Part shown: in pieces, positions 1-8,187 of the stretch
Layout of the letters: each line of letters starts with the position of its first letter
Numbering within the stretch: position 1 is the first letter of the stretch
Source of the DNA: Palleniella intestinalis
GTDB taxonomy: Bacteria; Bacteroidota; Bacteroidia; Bacteroidales; Bacteroidaceae
DNA: 64,000 nucleotides
Assembly (NCBI RefSeq): GCF_013166595.1
Contig: NZ_JABKKG010000002.1
Span: forward strand, 248,001-312,000
Reading direction: 5' to 3'
The notes under the pieces: generated by a model
The model's database searches: none
What the model saw: the letters and a program-made list of their open reading frames with translations, nothing else
What the model was told of the DNA's origin: nothing
Made by a program: the position numbers and the translations under genes

Positions 1-72
1 ACCTACAGAAAACTGAACCGCCAGTATTTCTTTGGCACAGCAAAAGCACTTGAAAAACTTGAAAGAATATGA
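1..72 (+). CDS. C-terminal end of a DUF3990-type protein (partial)
   Basis: Only the last 23 codons and a TGA stop lie in the window. The tail contains the segment FFGTAKALEKL, which resembles the FHTEKAL motif near the C-terminus of DUF3990 proteins. That family is common in Bacteroides and Prevotella and is thought to be related to ADP-ribosyltransferase folds. The stop overlaps the start of the next gene in an ATGA junction, so the two are almost certainly co-translated. The family call rests on a few residues and is tentative. Confidence 0.5.
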   Translation, partial: TYRKLNRQYFFGTAKALEKLERI

Positions 73-278
73 CGAAGGCAGAATTGAACTTTATGATTGA
101 CAGTCGTGTTGAGGCATTGGTCGGCTTCCTTATGGAGGATAAGAACATGAGCCTGCTTGATGCCTTTGACCGAGTGTATAATTCCCGAACATACCGTTTG
201 TTGAGCAATCCGCAGACAGGCTTATATTACCAGAGCGCCGGATATATTTACAGCTACCTTGAAGAAGAGTGTCAATAG
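69..278 (+). CDS. Small hypothetical protein translationally coupled to a DUF3990-type gene
   Basis: A 69-aa soluble protein whose ATG overlaps the previous stop (ATGA). It is mostly helical in appearance, with a Tyr-rich C-terminal half (YYQSAGYIYSYLEEE), and has no signal peptide or membrane segment. DUF3990 genes in Bacteroidales are usually flanked by such small proteins, and the pairing looks like a toxin-antitoxin or accessory-domain arrangement. That role is inferred from layout only. I do not recognise a named family with confidence. Confidence 0.6.
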   Translation: MTKAELNFMIDSRVEALVGFLMEDKNMSLLDAFDRVYNSRTYRLLSNPQTGLYYQSAGYIYSYLEEECQ

Positions 279-311
279 AATCAACTTTTATTATAAACAA
301 CGAATATTTTT

Positions 312-917
312 ATGAATAACGAAATCCTTTACATCCTCCTGCCTGACTATGCGGCGCACGAGGTAGTGTTTCTTTCTCAGGCAATCGCATCGGATGAGTT
401 TGCACTGAAAGAGAATCCGAAATATATAAATAAGGTGGTCGCCCCAACAATGGAACCTGTAAAGTCCATTGGCGGTTTCCGCACATTGCCTGACTACTCG
501 TTTGAGACCATGCCGGAGGACTATGCCGCATTGGTTCTTATCGGTGGCTTCGGGTGGGCAACTCCTGTTGCAGACAGAGTAGTACCGATAGTAGCGAAGG
601 CTATTGCCGACGGCAAAGTGGTCGGAGCTATATGCAATGCCGCATCATTCATGGCAAAGCATGGCTTCCTCAACGACCTGAAGCACACTGGAAACGGGCT
701 TGAGCAGCTGAAATTGTGGGGTGGCGATAACTATACTAACGCTGCCGGGTACATCAACGCTCAGGCTGTTTCCGACAAAAATATTGTTACAGCCAACGGT
801 TCTGCCACACTTGAGTTTGCAAAGGAACTGCTTCTTTTGCTTGAGAATGACACACCTGAGCGTATTGAGATGTATTATCAATTCAACAAGCAGGGCTTCT
901 GTGAACTGTTCAAATAA
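312..917 (+). CDS. DJ-1/PfpI family protein
   Basis: 201 aa, the usual length for a single-domain DJ-1/PfpI (class I glutamine amidotransferase-like) protein. The nucleophile-elbow cysteine is visible at about residue 108 in GAICNAASFMA. The downstream segment NGSATLEFAKELL is the typical C-terminal helix region of the family. Members include cysteine proteases, glyoxalase-like enzymes, chaperones and regulators, so the exact activity cannot be read from sequence. It is cytoplasmic. It follows the DUF3990 pair after about 30 bp and is followed 7 bp later by a small membrane protein. Confidence 0.85.
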   Translation: MNNEILYILLPDYAAHEVVFLSQAIASDEFALKENPKYINKVVAPTMEPVKSIGGFRTLPDYSFETMPEDYAALVLIGGFGWATPVADRVVPIVAKAIADGKVVGAICNAASFMAKHGFLNDLKHTGNGLEQLKLWGGDNYTNAAGYINAQAVSDKNIVTANGSATLEFAKELLLLLENDTPERIEMYYQFNKQGFCELFK

Positions 918-924
918 AGAAAGT

Positions 925-1155
925 ATGTTAAGCAATAGGGTTACACGTAACATTTGGCTGGTGTTATCAATCACATCGGCCTATCCTGTCATTGGTCGTG
1001 CTATCGGAATTGCCAATGGCAGTGGAGAATGGTTGATGCTTTGTTCTGCAATAATTATCTGTGCCGCATGCATAAGATTCTATCTCTACTACCGCCGCCA
1101 AGTAAAGAAAGGAATCCTTTTCGGCAAGGGAAACCCATGGAGGGATTCTCATTAA
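925..1155 (+). CDS. Small two-segment membrane protein
   Basis: 76 aa, with the start chosen at the ATG 7 bp after the DJ-1/PfpI stop. A longer in-frame reading exists but would lie almost wholly inside that gene. Two hydrophobic segments (about residues 10-25 and 37-55) are followed by a basic tail (YYRRQVKK), suggesting an inner-membrane hairpin with a cytoplasmic C-terminus. It is probably co-transcribed with the DJ-1/PfpI gene. I recognise no family. Confidence 0.5.
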   Translation: MLSNRVTRNIWLVLSITSAYPVIGRAIGIANGSGEWLMLCSAIIICAACIRFYLYYRRQVKKGILFGKGNPWRDSH

Positions 1156-1201
1156 GTTAAGATAAAAACGGAGGCTTATATCCACATCAACACACAAAAA
1201 C

Positions 1202-1513
1202 ATGGCTTGCACAACAGATTACATACAAGAATTATGCGACATCCTTTCTCCACTCGGCGAGGTCAGAAGCCGCAAGATGATGGGTGACTATGTCATTTAT
1301 GTCAATGAGAAATGTGTCATCACAGCTTGTGACAACATTGCTTTCGTAAAGAAACTCCCATGCATAGCGGAAATGATGAGCGATGCAGAGACTGGCACAC
1401 CCTACCCCGGCGCAAAGGAAGCATACATCCTTGACACATCCAACCACACAAAAGCATTGGAAGTCATAGCCACACTTTGGGAGAAACTACCATTTCCAAA
1501 AAAAAGAAAATAA
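1202..1513 (+). CDS. TfoX/Sxy N-terminal domain protein
   Basis: 103 aa, matching a stand-alone TfoX N-terminal domain. The conserved pattern SRKMMGDYVIYVNEKCV followed by a lysine-containing loop and the final VIATLWEKLP helix is typical. In Enterobacteria and Vibrio, TfoX/Sxy is a competence regulator with an additional C-terminal domain. Short single-domain homologues such as this are widespread and have no established role. The gene is 7 bp from the next gene, so co-transcription with the secreted DUF3089 protein is likely. Confidence 0.75.
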   Translation: MACTTDYIQELCDILSPLGEVRSRKMMGDYVIYVNEKCVITACDNIAFVKKLPCIAEMMSDAETGTPYPGAKEAYILDTSNHTKALEVIATLWEKLPFPKKRK

Positions 1514-1520
1514 TGCCACA

Positions 1521-2546
1521 ATGCAGAAACTTGCAAAACAATTCCTAACACTCACGCTCTTTGCGCTACTCATCCCTTCCACACTCAGTGCGCAGATAGA
1601 ATGGAGCGACAGCCTTATGTGGTACCGGTCTGCAAACAAGTCAAAGGCAACGACAGACTACGACGTGTTTTATGTCCTGCCTACATGCGTATTCGCATGG
1701 GAGGACGGACAAGGAATCAAGCATTACAATGCTGACCCTATGAACCCTGCACATCGTAAGGCATGGCAGCTTTCAGCCGAACTTGCCGACACGATTTTTG
1801 CCACAGAGGCTCGCCTCTACCTGCCATATTACAGACAGGCAACCTTCGGCACACCAAACGAAACGGCATACAGGGCGGCTGCCGACACAGCAAGGGCTGA
1901 TGTGATAAACGCATTCAAACATTATATGGCACACAACAATGCCGGCCGCCCCTTTGTGCTGGCAGGATTCAGCCAAGGAGCGCGCATGGTCACGGAGCTG
2001 CTGAAGGCTATGGACGATGACACATACAGCAAAATGATTGCCGCATACGTAGTAGGCTACGGTATAACGGCAGCTGACACTATGCCTCACCCCGGCCTTT
2101 ACATGCCCGGCAATCATCGGTTGCAGCACATCCGTATGGCTACTGATGCCGCATCACGTGGCGTGACGGTTTGCTTCAACAGTGTTGCAAAGATTGAGGC
2201 TGTCAACAAAGAGTTGTGTGGCATGAACATCGCCTGCATAAACCCTGTATCATGGACTACGGAAAGCCGACCTGCCACACTGCTTGCCGCAGGAGCATCA
2301 CCAAAGAAGGATGACACTCGCTTTCCATACGGCACGGCTGTAGTGGCACGGTCAAAGGATGTCCCTGTGACTGTCTGTGTCAACAAAGAACTGAAAGTCT
2401 TGGTTGTGGATGGGCTTGATACACCTCGCTACACACTGCCTTCACTAAAGGACATGTTCCCGGAAGGCAACCTTCATCTGCAAGAACTGTTCTTCTATGC
2501 TGAACACCTGAGGGAGAACGTGAAACTGAGAAGCCGTAGCAAGTGA
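1521..2546 (+). CDS. Secreted DUF3089-family alpha/beta hydrolase
   Basis: 341 aa with a clear signal peptide (about residues 1-24, ending LSAQ). The mature part matches DUF3089, a lipase-like alpha/beta-hydrolase family. The sequence DVFYVLPT near residue 50 and the nucleophile elbow GFSQG (Ser about 151) are visible. An Asp/His pair completing a triad would be expected in the C-terminal third but cannot be assigned with certainty. The protein should act in the periplasm or at the cell surface. Substrate is unknown. Confidence 0.8.
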   Translation: MQKLAKQFLTLTLFALLIPSTLSAQIEWSDSLMWYRSANKSKATTDYDVFYVLPTCVFAWEDGQGIKHYNADPMNPAHRKAWQLSAELADTIFATEARLYLPYYRQATFGTPNETAYRAAADTARADVINAFKHYMAHNNAGRPFVLAGFSQGARMVTELLKAMDDDTYSKMIAAYVVGYGITAADTMPHPGLYMPGNHRLQHIRMATDAASRGVTVCFNSVAKIEAVNKELCGMNIACINPVSWTTESRPATLLAAGASPKKDDTRFPYGTAVVARSKDVPVTVCVNKELKVLVVDGLDTPRYTLPSLKDMFPEGNLHLQELFFYAEHLRENVKLRSRSK

Positions 2547-2621
2547 ACCTCTGCCTAACAACAACATCTTCATAAATCAGAATGACTCCGCATAAGGCAA
2601 AAGAACAAATACTGATGAAAA

Positions 2622-2653
2622 TTTGCACGGAATCGGGAAAAACTGTAACTTTG
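2622..2653 (+). promoter_or_regulatory. Bacteroidetes-type promoter of the MATE gene
   Basis: TTTG at 2622-2625, a 20-nt spacer, then TAACTTTG at 2646-2653 match the Bacteroidetes TTTG-N19-21-TAnnTTTG promoter. The longer upstream reading of the MATE gene would begin inside the -33 element, which supports the ATG at 2677 as the true start. Confidence 0.75.
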
Positions 2654-2676
2654 CAGTCTTGTTTTTATACAGAGAT

Positions 2677-4017
2677 ATGAAGAAACGTTTTGACATTTAC
2701 AAAGAACATTATGCGGCTTTGGTACGCCTCGGGCTGCCGATAGTCATAGGACAGATTGGAATTATTGTACTTGGCTTTGCCGACACACTGATGATTGGAC
2801 ACCACAGCACGGCTGAACTTGGTGCAGCGTCATTCGTAAACAATGTGTTCACACTTGCCATAATCTTCAGTACCGGATTTTCTTACGGTCTGACACCTAT
2901 AGTGGGTGCGATGTATGGTACAAAGCAGTACACGTTTGCCGGACAGGCACTGCGCAACAGTCTTGTGGCAAACACACTCGTGGCTTTGCTACTGACAGTG
3001 TGCATGGGAATCCTATATTGGAACATTGAGAACCTTGGGCAGCCGGAAGAACTGCTTCCGCTTATCAAACCATACTATCTTGTGCTGCTTGCATCATTGG
3101 TGTTCGTGATGCTGTTCAATGGTTTCAAACAGTTCACCGACGGCATAACGGACACAAAGACAGCGATGTGGATACTCCTGAGCGGCAATGTGTTGAACAT
3201 TATCGGCAATTACATCCTAATCTATGGCAAGTTCGGCTTTCCCGAACTCGGACTTCTCGGTGCCGGCATAAGCACACTGTTTTCCCGAATTGCCATGGTT
3301 GTGGTGTTTATCATCATTTTCCTCCGCAGCATACGTTTCAGGCGGTACAAGGTCGGCTTCTTCCGCCTTGGTCTGTCACGTACAGTCTTCGGGCGCTTGA
3401 ACGGTCTTGGCTGGCCTGTAGCTTTCCAGATGGGCATGGAAACGGCATCATTCAGCCTCAGCGCCATCATGATAGGCTGGCTTGGCACTATTGCTTTGGC
3501 TTCCCACCAGGTTATGCTTGCCATTTCGCAGTTCACATTCATGATGTACTACGGCATGGGAGCAGCAGTGGCTGTGCGTGTCAGCAATTTCAATGGACAA
3601 GGCGATACGCTCAACGTACGCCGCTCTGCCTTTGCAGGATTCCATTTGATGGTTGCCCTTGGCGTGGTCCTGTCATCCATTGTATTCCTTTTGCGCGACT
3701 ATCTCGGCGGGTGGTTCACTGAAAGTCCGGAGGTTGCTACAACAGTGACATCACTGATTTTCCCATTCCTTGTCTACCAGTTTGGCGACGGACTGCAGAT
3801 AGCTTTCGCCAACGCCCTGCGTGGCATATCTGATGTAAAACTCATGATGCTCATAGCGTTCATAGCCTATTTCATTATAAGTCTTCCTATGGGATATTTC
3901 TGCGGCTTTGTCATGAATTGGGGTGTCCTGGGCGTTTGGATGGCTTTCCCTTTCGGACTTACAAGTGCCGGGCTTATGCTGTTTGCGCGTTTCAACTATA
4001 TGACTAAGACAAGATGA
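2677..4017 (+). CDS. MATE family multidrug efflux transporter
   Basis: 446 aa with about twelve hydrophobic segments in two related halves, as in MATE/NorM cation antiporters that export drugs or metabolites using a Na+ or H+ gradient. Typical sequences include LPIVIGQIGIIVLGFADTLMIG at the first helix (motif shortened) and the repeated GMETASFSLSAIMIGWLG in the second half. The start is placed at MKKRFDIYKEH because an upstream in-frame start overlaps the promoter. The stop overlaps the following GNAT gene by 4 bp (ATGA), so the two form an operon. Confidence 0.9.
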   Translation: MKKRFDIYKEHYAALVRLGLPIVIGQIGIIVLGFADTLMIGHHSTAELGAASFVNNVFTLAIIFSTGFSYGLTPIVGAMYGTKQYTFAGQALRNSLVANTLVALLLTVCMGILYWNIENLGQPEELLPLIKPYYLVLLASLVFVMLFNGFKQFTDGITDTKTAMWILLSGNVLNIIGNYILIYGKFGFPELGLLGAGISTLFSRIAMVVVFIIIFLRSIRFRRYKVGFFRLGLSRTVFGRLNGLGWPVAFQMGMETASFSLSAIMIGWLGTIALASHQVMLAISQFTFMMYYGMGAAVAVRVSNFNGQGDTLNVRRSAFAGFHLMVALGVVLSSIVFLLRDYLGGWFTESPEVATTVTSLIFPFLVYQFGDGLQIAFANALRGISDVKLMMLIAFIAYFIISLPMGYFCGFVMNWGVLGVWMAFPFGLTSAGLMLFARFNYMTKTR

Positions 4018-4472
4018 AAGAACATATCATAGAAAGATGCTTCGACTACGAGGCATTGACAGCTGTATGGCTTGCGTCTGTAAAGGCAACACATGACTTT
4101 TTAACAGCGGAAGACATTGACTTCTACCACGAGAAACTATCGCATGACTATATGCCATGCGTTGAGTTGTATGCCATAAAAAACGCCCGTAGTGAATGGA
4201 CAGCCTTTATAGGACTAAGTGATAAAATGATTGAAATGTTGTTTGTCCATCCCGACAGCATGGGAAAAGGCTATGGCTCACAGTTACTGCGTTTTGCAGT
4301 CGAAGAGAAAGGTTTGCGAAAGGTTGATGTCAACGAGCAGAACCCACGTGCCTTGAAGTTCTATACATCTCACGGATTCACCGTAACAGGGCGTGACGCC
4401 ACCGACGGCGAGGGCATGGCGTACCCTATTCTTCATCTTGAAAAACCCAATAATCCAACTGCCAAAAACTAA
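4014..4472 (+). CDS. GNAT family N-acetyltransferase
   Basis: 152 aa, a single GNAT fold. The acetyl-CoA binding motif A is visible as MLFVHPDSMGKGYGSQLL (about residues 75-95), followed by the helix and NPRALKFYTSHGF of motif B. The substrate is unknown. Close relatives are often annotated YjaB-like or PhnO-like. Translational overlap with the MATE transporter suggests that the pair modifies and exports a related set of compounds, which is inference only. Confidence 0.85.
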   Translation: MKEHIIERCFDYEALTAVWLASVKATHDFLTAEDIDFYHEKLSHDYMPCVELYAIKNARSEWTAFIGLSDKMIEMLFVHPDSMGKGYGSQLLRFAVEEKGLRKVDVNEQNPRALKFYTSHGFTVTGRDATDGEGMAYPILHLEKPNNPTAKN

Positions 4473-4538
4473 AAAAGCAAATCTACCGCAACCTGCAAGT
4501 AATATATGATTAGCATATTGATGTGACACATGACAATG

Positions 4539-4646
4539 AAAGGTAACGTTTCGCCATGCAAAGTGTTACCTTTTACTTGCCGAATCGTTACCTTTCACAT
4601 TACAAAGTGTTACCTTTCGCTATGTCAACACGTATTTAACATACGT
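4539..4646. repeat. Cluster 1 of the AAAGGTNACCTTT intergenic repeat, with tail
   Basis: Cores lie at 4539-4547 (AAAGGTAAC), 4565-4573, 4587-4595 and 4609-4617 (GTTACCTTT). The last three are exactly 22 bp apart. A short inverted repeat follows at 4630-4646 (ACGTA...TACGT), and its right part TTTAACATACGT recurs after cluster 4. The cluster sits between the convergent ends of two GNAT genes. Confidence 0.85.
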
Positions 4647-4722
4647 CAAGTTTTTAATTAAGTAAAACAGCGCATAAACCTTACATATTTTCACAAACAC
4701 CGTATTTTTACTTACAAAATGC

Positions 4723-4766
4723 AACGGTGCATACATTTCATGAAGCAATGAAATGCATGCACCGTT
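4723..4766. terminator. Long hairpin between convergent GNAT genes
   Basis: A 19-bp stem with one G-T pair (4723-4741 with 4748-4766) and a 6-nt loop sits 5 bp beyond the stop of the minus-strand GNAT gene. No long T-tract follows on the plus strand; the minus strand continues into TGCATTTTG. A bidirectional terminator or 3' end stabiliser is likely. Confidence 0.7.
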
Positions 4767-4771
4767 TATCT

Positions 4772-5296
4772 CTACAGTTCCAATCGATATGCCTTACCGG
4801 CAATACCGTCATAGACATATTGTTCCACAAACATGAACCCGCACTTTTCTGCCACACGCTGTGACGCAACGTTACACAAATCGGTGGTAATCAGAAGGGA
4901 ACGGAGACATAAAGTCTCACGGCAAAACCGTACCAATGCCATGAGAGCCTCACTTGTCAGCCCTTTTCCCCAATACTGATGCCCTATCCAATAGCCCACT
5001 TCGCGCTCCGAATCCATAACAGAGTGGTGTTCCTCCCCTGACGGCACAAGACCGATACAGCCGACTGGCTCACCGCTCTCCTTGAGAACTATGGCGAAAT
5101 TGTGAGGGTTTGGCATGAAAAATCGCTCTATGACCTCACGGCTCATAGCAACAGAAGTATGGGTGGGCCATAATGCAAGCTCACTAACCCTGCTGTCGGA
5201 AGCATATTTGTACAGTGCTTCCGCATCATCCGTCTGCCATGGACGCAAAAAAATGCGGTCGGTTTGCAGAGTCATCATCATATTATTCTTTCTCAA
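4772..5296 (-). CDS. GNAT N-acetyltransferase, RimJ/RimL-like
   Basis: About 174 aa. The N-terminal segment TDRIFLRPWQTDDAEALYKYASD and the motif EVGYWIGHQYWGKGLTSEAL followed by TDLCNVASQRVAEKCGF (motifs shortened) are typical of the RimJ/RimL-type acetyltransferases, which acetylate ribosomal or other protein N-termini or small amines. Substrate unknown. The start overlaps the stop of the upstream metallo-hydrolase by 4 bp (ATGA), and a cluster of Met codons at residues 1-8 leaves the exact start uncertain by a few codons. It is the last gene of the murB run. Confidence 0.85.
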   Translation of the reverse strand: MRKNNMMMTLQTDRIFLRPWQTDDAEALYKYASDSRVSELALWPTHTSVAMSREVIERFFMPNPHNFAIVLKESGEPVGCIGLVPSGEEHHSVMDSEREVGYWIGHQYWGKGLTSEALMALVRFCRETLCLRSLLITTDLCNVASQRVAEKCGFMFVEQYVYDGIAGKAYRLEL

Positions 5297-6063
5297 TCAA
5301 TGGATATTTCAAGCCCATCATACGCAAACACGAACCCTTCCGGCAAGCGTGCATTTGCCTCATCATGCAGCCCTATGTCATGGGTGGTGTGGGTGAAATA
5401 TACCTTTTGCGCACCAATCTTGCGTGCAAAAGAGATTGCTTCGTCAACAAGCATGTGGGCGGGATGGTCGTCGGTGAAGCGCAAAGCATTGACCACAAGT
5501 GTCTCAACGCCTTCCAAATACTTGTACTCCGTGTCGGCAATGGTCTTCATGTCAGTGATGTACGCCAATTTCTCCCCTATCCTGTATCCGAGAATAGGCA
5601 GCTTTTTATGCATCACCTCTATAGGGACGATTGTCGTCTTGCCCACTTTCAGTTCCTGATGAGGCTCTATGACACGGAGGTCAAGGCGCGGAACGCCGGG
5701 ATAAAGATGCTCACCGAAGCAGTAAGGCATGGTCTGCGTTATCGCCTTCGCCGTATCATCATTGGCATAAACATGGATGTCTCCAAACTCATAAAAGAAT
5801 GGCCGAATATCGTCAAGCCCTCCAACGTGGTCATAATGCCTATGAGTCAGGAGTATGGCATCTATCCTCTGAAAAGGCAACTTCAACGCCTGATGATAGA
5901 AATCCGGACCGCAGTCTATCAAGATACGCGCATCCTCCGTCTCCACCAATGCCGATGTACGCAGCCGCTTGTCCTTAGGATTGCCGCTCATGCAGACTTT
6001 GCAACGACAGCCTATCACAGGAACACCGCACGATGTGCCTGTCCCAAGAAATGTCAATATCAT
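5293..6063 (-). CDS. MBL-fold metallo-hydrolase (PhnP-like)
   Basis: 256 aa. The metal-binding signature THRHYDHVGG is at about residues 73-82. A Cys-rich loop near the N-terminus (TSCGVPVIGCRCKVC) is typical of PhnP-type phosphodiesterases, which may bind an extra zinc. The ITDMKT and HTTHDIG segments supply further metal ligands. PhnP hydrolyses cyclic phosphoribosyl phosphate. Most Bacteroidetes homologues are not in phosphonate operons and their substrate is unknown. Both ends overlap neighbours by 4 bp, giving a tightly coupled murB - hydrolase - acetyltransferase unit. Confidence 0.85.
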   Translation of the reverse strand: MILTFLGTGTSCGVPVIGCRCKVCMSGNPKDKRLRTSALVETEDARILIDCGPDFYHQALKLPFQRIDAILLTHRHYDHVGGLDDIRPFFYEFGDIHVYANDDTAKAITQTMPYCFGEHLYPGVPRLDLRVIEPHQELKVGKTTIVPIEVMHKKLPILGYRIGEKLAYITDMKTIADTEYKYLEGVETLVVNALRFTDDHPAHMLVDEAISFARKIGAQKVYFTHTTHDIGLHDEANARLPEGFVFAYDGLEISID

Positions 6064-7112
6064 AGGAAATTAACCTCCGGATAAATGTCTATGCCAAATT
6101 TTTCCGCCACACTGCGCCTTATGGCATCACTCAGAGCCACAATGTCAGCACCTGTGGCACCGCCTTTGTTGACAAGCACAAGGGCTTGCTTTGAATGAAC
6201 GGCAGCCTTGCATCCTGCACCGTCGGCAGGAGTTCCGTCACATGAGAGTCCGCGACCTTTCCACCCACACTGTTCTATGAGCCATCCGGCAGGAATCTTT
6301 TCATGGTTTTCATCAATGTGATAATGAGGCATTGAGGGATAATCCGACAAAAGACTGAGGAACTTTTCCTTAGAGACAACGGGATTCATGAAGAAAGAGC
6401 CTGCATTTCCCTCCACTTTCGGGTCAGGAAGTTTTGCGTTCCTTATGTCTATAATAACCTTTCGCACATCCTTTGCGTCAGGATTTGTTATCCCACGCTT
6501 GTCAAGTTCAGCGATGATATTGCCATATTCCAAGTGAGGAACAAAGTTTTTTGACAGCTTGTATGTAACGTGTGTGATGACATATTTCCCTTTCCACTCC
6601 CCTTTGAAGCGACTGTGGCGATAACCATAACGGCATTCCTCATTGGAGAAAACTGCAGTTTCGCCGGTACAAACATCAAGAGCTTCCACCTTATGGATGA
6701 TGTCCTTTGCCTCACATCCATAAGCTCCGATGTTCTGAACAGCAGATGCACCGACATCACCGGGAATGATGGACAAGTTCTCTGCACCATAATAGCCATG
6801 CTCAACACTATATGCCACCACATCATCGAAGCATTCGCCGGAGCCGCAGCGTAAGAGCACTGAGTCGCTGTCCTCACATTCCATGACCTCAATGCCTTTG
6901 ATGTTTGAGCGCAACACTGTCCCTTCAAAACGCTTTGTGAGCAGAAGGTTGCTGCCTCCTCCCATGACAAGGAGCGGAGAGTCCGCCGGGATCAGAGAAA
7001 TAATTAAGGAACGCAACTCGCCAACAGTGTCAAACTGCACAAAGCGGCGGCAATCCTCACTGATACCGAAAGTATTGTTATTTAGAAGATTATAATCTTT
7101 TATATCTGTCAT
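6060..7112 (-). CDS. murB: UDP-N-acetylenolpyruvoylglucosamine reductase
   Basis: 350 aa, close to the type I MurB length. MurB reduces UDP-GlcNAc-enolpyruvate to UDP-MurNAc with NADPH and FAD, in the second step of peptidoglycan precursor synthesis. The N-terminal NNTFG, the FAD motif MGGGSNLL, the YGYRHSRFK segment (type I) and NAGSFFMNPVV, whose serine is the proton donor, are all visible, as is the C-terminal EVNFL. It is cytoplasmic. The stop overlaps the metallo-hydrolase start by 4 bp. Confidence 0.97.
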   Translation of the reverse strand: MTDIKDYNLLNNNTFGISEDCRRFVQFDTVGELRSLIISLIPADSPLLVMGGGSNLLLTKRFEGTVLRSNIKGIEVMECEDSDSVLLRCGSGECFDDVVAYSVEHGYYGAENLSIIPGDVGASAVQNIGAYGCEAKDIIHKVEALDVCTGETAVFSNEECRYGYRHSRFKGEWKGKYVITHVTYKLSKNFVPHLEYGNIIAELDKRGITNPDAKDVRKVIIDIRNAKLPDPKVEGNAGSFFMNPVVSKEKFLSLLSDYPSMPHYHIDENHEKIPAGWLIEQCGWKGRGLSCDGTPADGAGCKAAVHSKQALVLVNKGGATGADIVALSDAIRRSVAEKFGIDIYPEVNFL

Positions 7113-7183
7113 CTGTAATGTCTGATTGAAAGTGCAACGCCCAACATGTCCTTTTCCAAGGACCTATCCTTATGTGGGCAGGC

Positions 7184-8029
7184 TTATGTGGTAAGTTTGA
7201 CAAGCATGTAGCTGTCTTTTGTTTTTTTGAAAGTCAGCTCTGTCTCAAATCCGTTTGCTATGCCACGAACAACAAGTATGCGCTGATCTCCGCGTTTTGG
7301 AAGGTTACCATAAATGAGGTTGTAGATCATCTCACGCGGAAGTTCCGGCGCAAACATAGACCATTGCTCCGGCATAATGGAGCCATCCATGCGCGAAAAG
7401 TCATCATCAGGGTCCGGACCTGAGAACTCCACACTCTCAGCAAGTGCATTATGGCGGAAAGTTGAGTCATTGACAAACTTGTCATAAAACAAATAGAAAT
7501 CACCGTTATTGTTGTCAGCCATATCCTCTGTCTTCAGTTTCTGAAGCCGCCATAGTCCATCCACACGGTCAAAGACATACTGCTTCACGTATCTTTCCGT
7601 GAGAAAGACTTTCTCCAGCACCACATGTGCCACCTTCGTGTCCTGTGCTTTGCGGAGTTCCTTGATATTGCCGACAACCATGGTGTAGAAACCTTGGCGC
7701 ATAAAGAAATGGTCCATCCTCCACTGACGCCTGTCAACGGAAGAGACAGTACCATAGACCTCGTGGCGCAAAGGGAATGAAATCCTCTCCTGCTGCAACT
7801 TCTTGTTGGCAGCAAAATTGAATATAAAGTCATCGAACAACTCATCAGCCGCCTTTGGCATTACTGTCTCTTCGATAAGGCTTTCCATGGTATCGGCACT
7901 TACAGTGTCCACATACGAAGTATCCACGATACTGTCATGAGCCTCTGTTGTCTTGTGGTTACACCCCGTAATAGTCCAAATCATTGTCACTGCAGACAAC
8001 AATACGAGAACATAAACGCTTCTTCTCAT
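7184..8029 (-). CDS. DUF4348-family lipoprotein
   Basis: 281 aa. The N-terminus has a hydrophobic stretch ending TITGC, a lipobox giving a lipid-anchored Cys at about residue 23. A Thr/Asp-rich linker follows, then a domain with DELFDDFIFNFAANKKLQQERI and repeated aromatic strands, which fits the Bacteroidetes-specific DUF4348. The family has no known function and is probably a periplasmic or outer-membrane lipoprotein. It has its own promoter and is separated from murB by about 70 bp. Confidence 0.75.
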   Translation of the reverse strand: MRRSVYVLVLLSAVTMIWTITGCNHKTTEAHDSIVDTSYVDTVSADTMESLIEETVMPKAADELFDDFIFNFAANKKLQQERISFPLRHEVYGTVSSVDRRQWRMDHFFMRQGFYTMVVGNIKELRKAQDTKVAHVVLEKVFLTERYVKQYVFDRVDGLWRLQKLKTEDMADNNNGDFYLFYDKFVNDSTFRHNALAESVEFSGPDPDDDFSRMDGSIMPEQWSMFAPELPREMIYNLIYGNLPKRGDQRILVVRGIANGFETELTFKKTKDSYMLVKLTT

Positions 8030-8067
8030 CTTTTCAGAATTTACTTATATATCAACCAAATTGGGTG

Positions 8068-8075
8068 CAAATTTA
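8068..8075 (-). promoter_or_regulatory. Minus-strand -7 element for the DUF4348 gene
   Basis: On the minus strand the bases read TAAATTTG followed by C, with TTG about 20 nt upstream. The start codon lies about 40 bp downstream. This fits the Bacteroidetes promoter consensus. Confidence 0.6.
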
Positions 8076-8149
8076 CACAAGTCTTATGAGAAAATCAAAT
8101 TTTTAGATAACTTTATTCACAACACTCCCATTTTTACAAGAAAAATTAT

Positions 8150-8157
8150 TAATTTTG
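8150..8157 (+). promoter_or_regulatory. -7 element for pheS
   Basis: TAATTTTG matches TAnnTTTG and lies 31 bp before the pheS ATG. The -33 region is AT-rich with no clear TTTG. Confidence 0.5.
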
Positions 8158-8187
8158 TACCCAAATTAAAAAAACAACATCATAATT

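Noticed and set aside
2623..2676. N-terminal extension of the MATE protein
   Set aside because: It would begin within the -33 promoter element and adds residues not expected in the family.
4539..4617. CRISPR-like array
   Set aside because: The units are 22 bp apart including the palindrome, spacers are only about 9 bp and similar, and no cas gene is seen.
5215..6084. 289-codon plus-strand frame opposite the metallo-hydrolase
   Set aside because: The metallo-hydrolase has clear metal motifs and 4-bp operon overlaps on both sides; the opposite frame has none.
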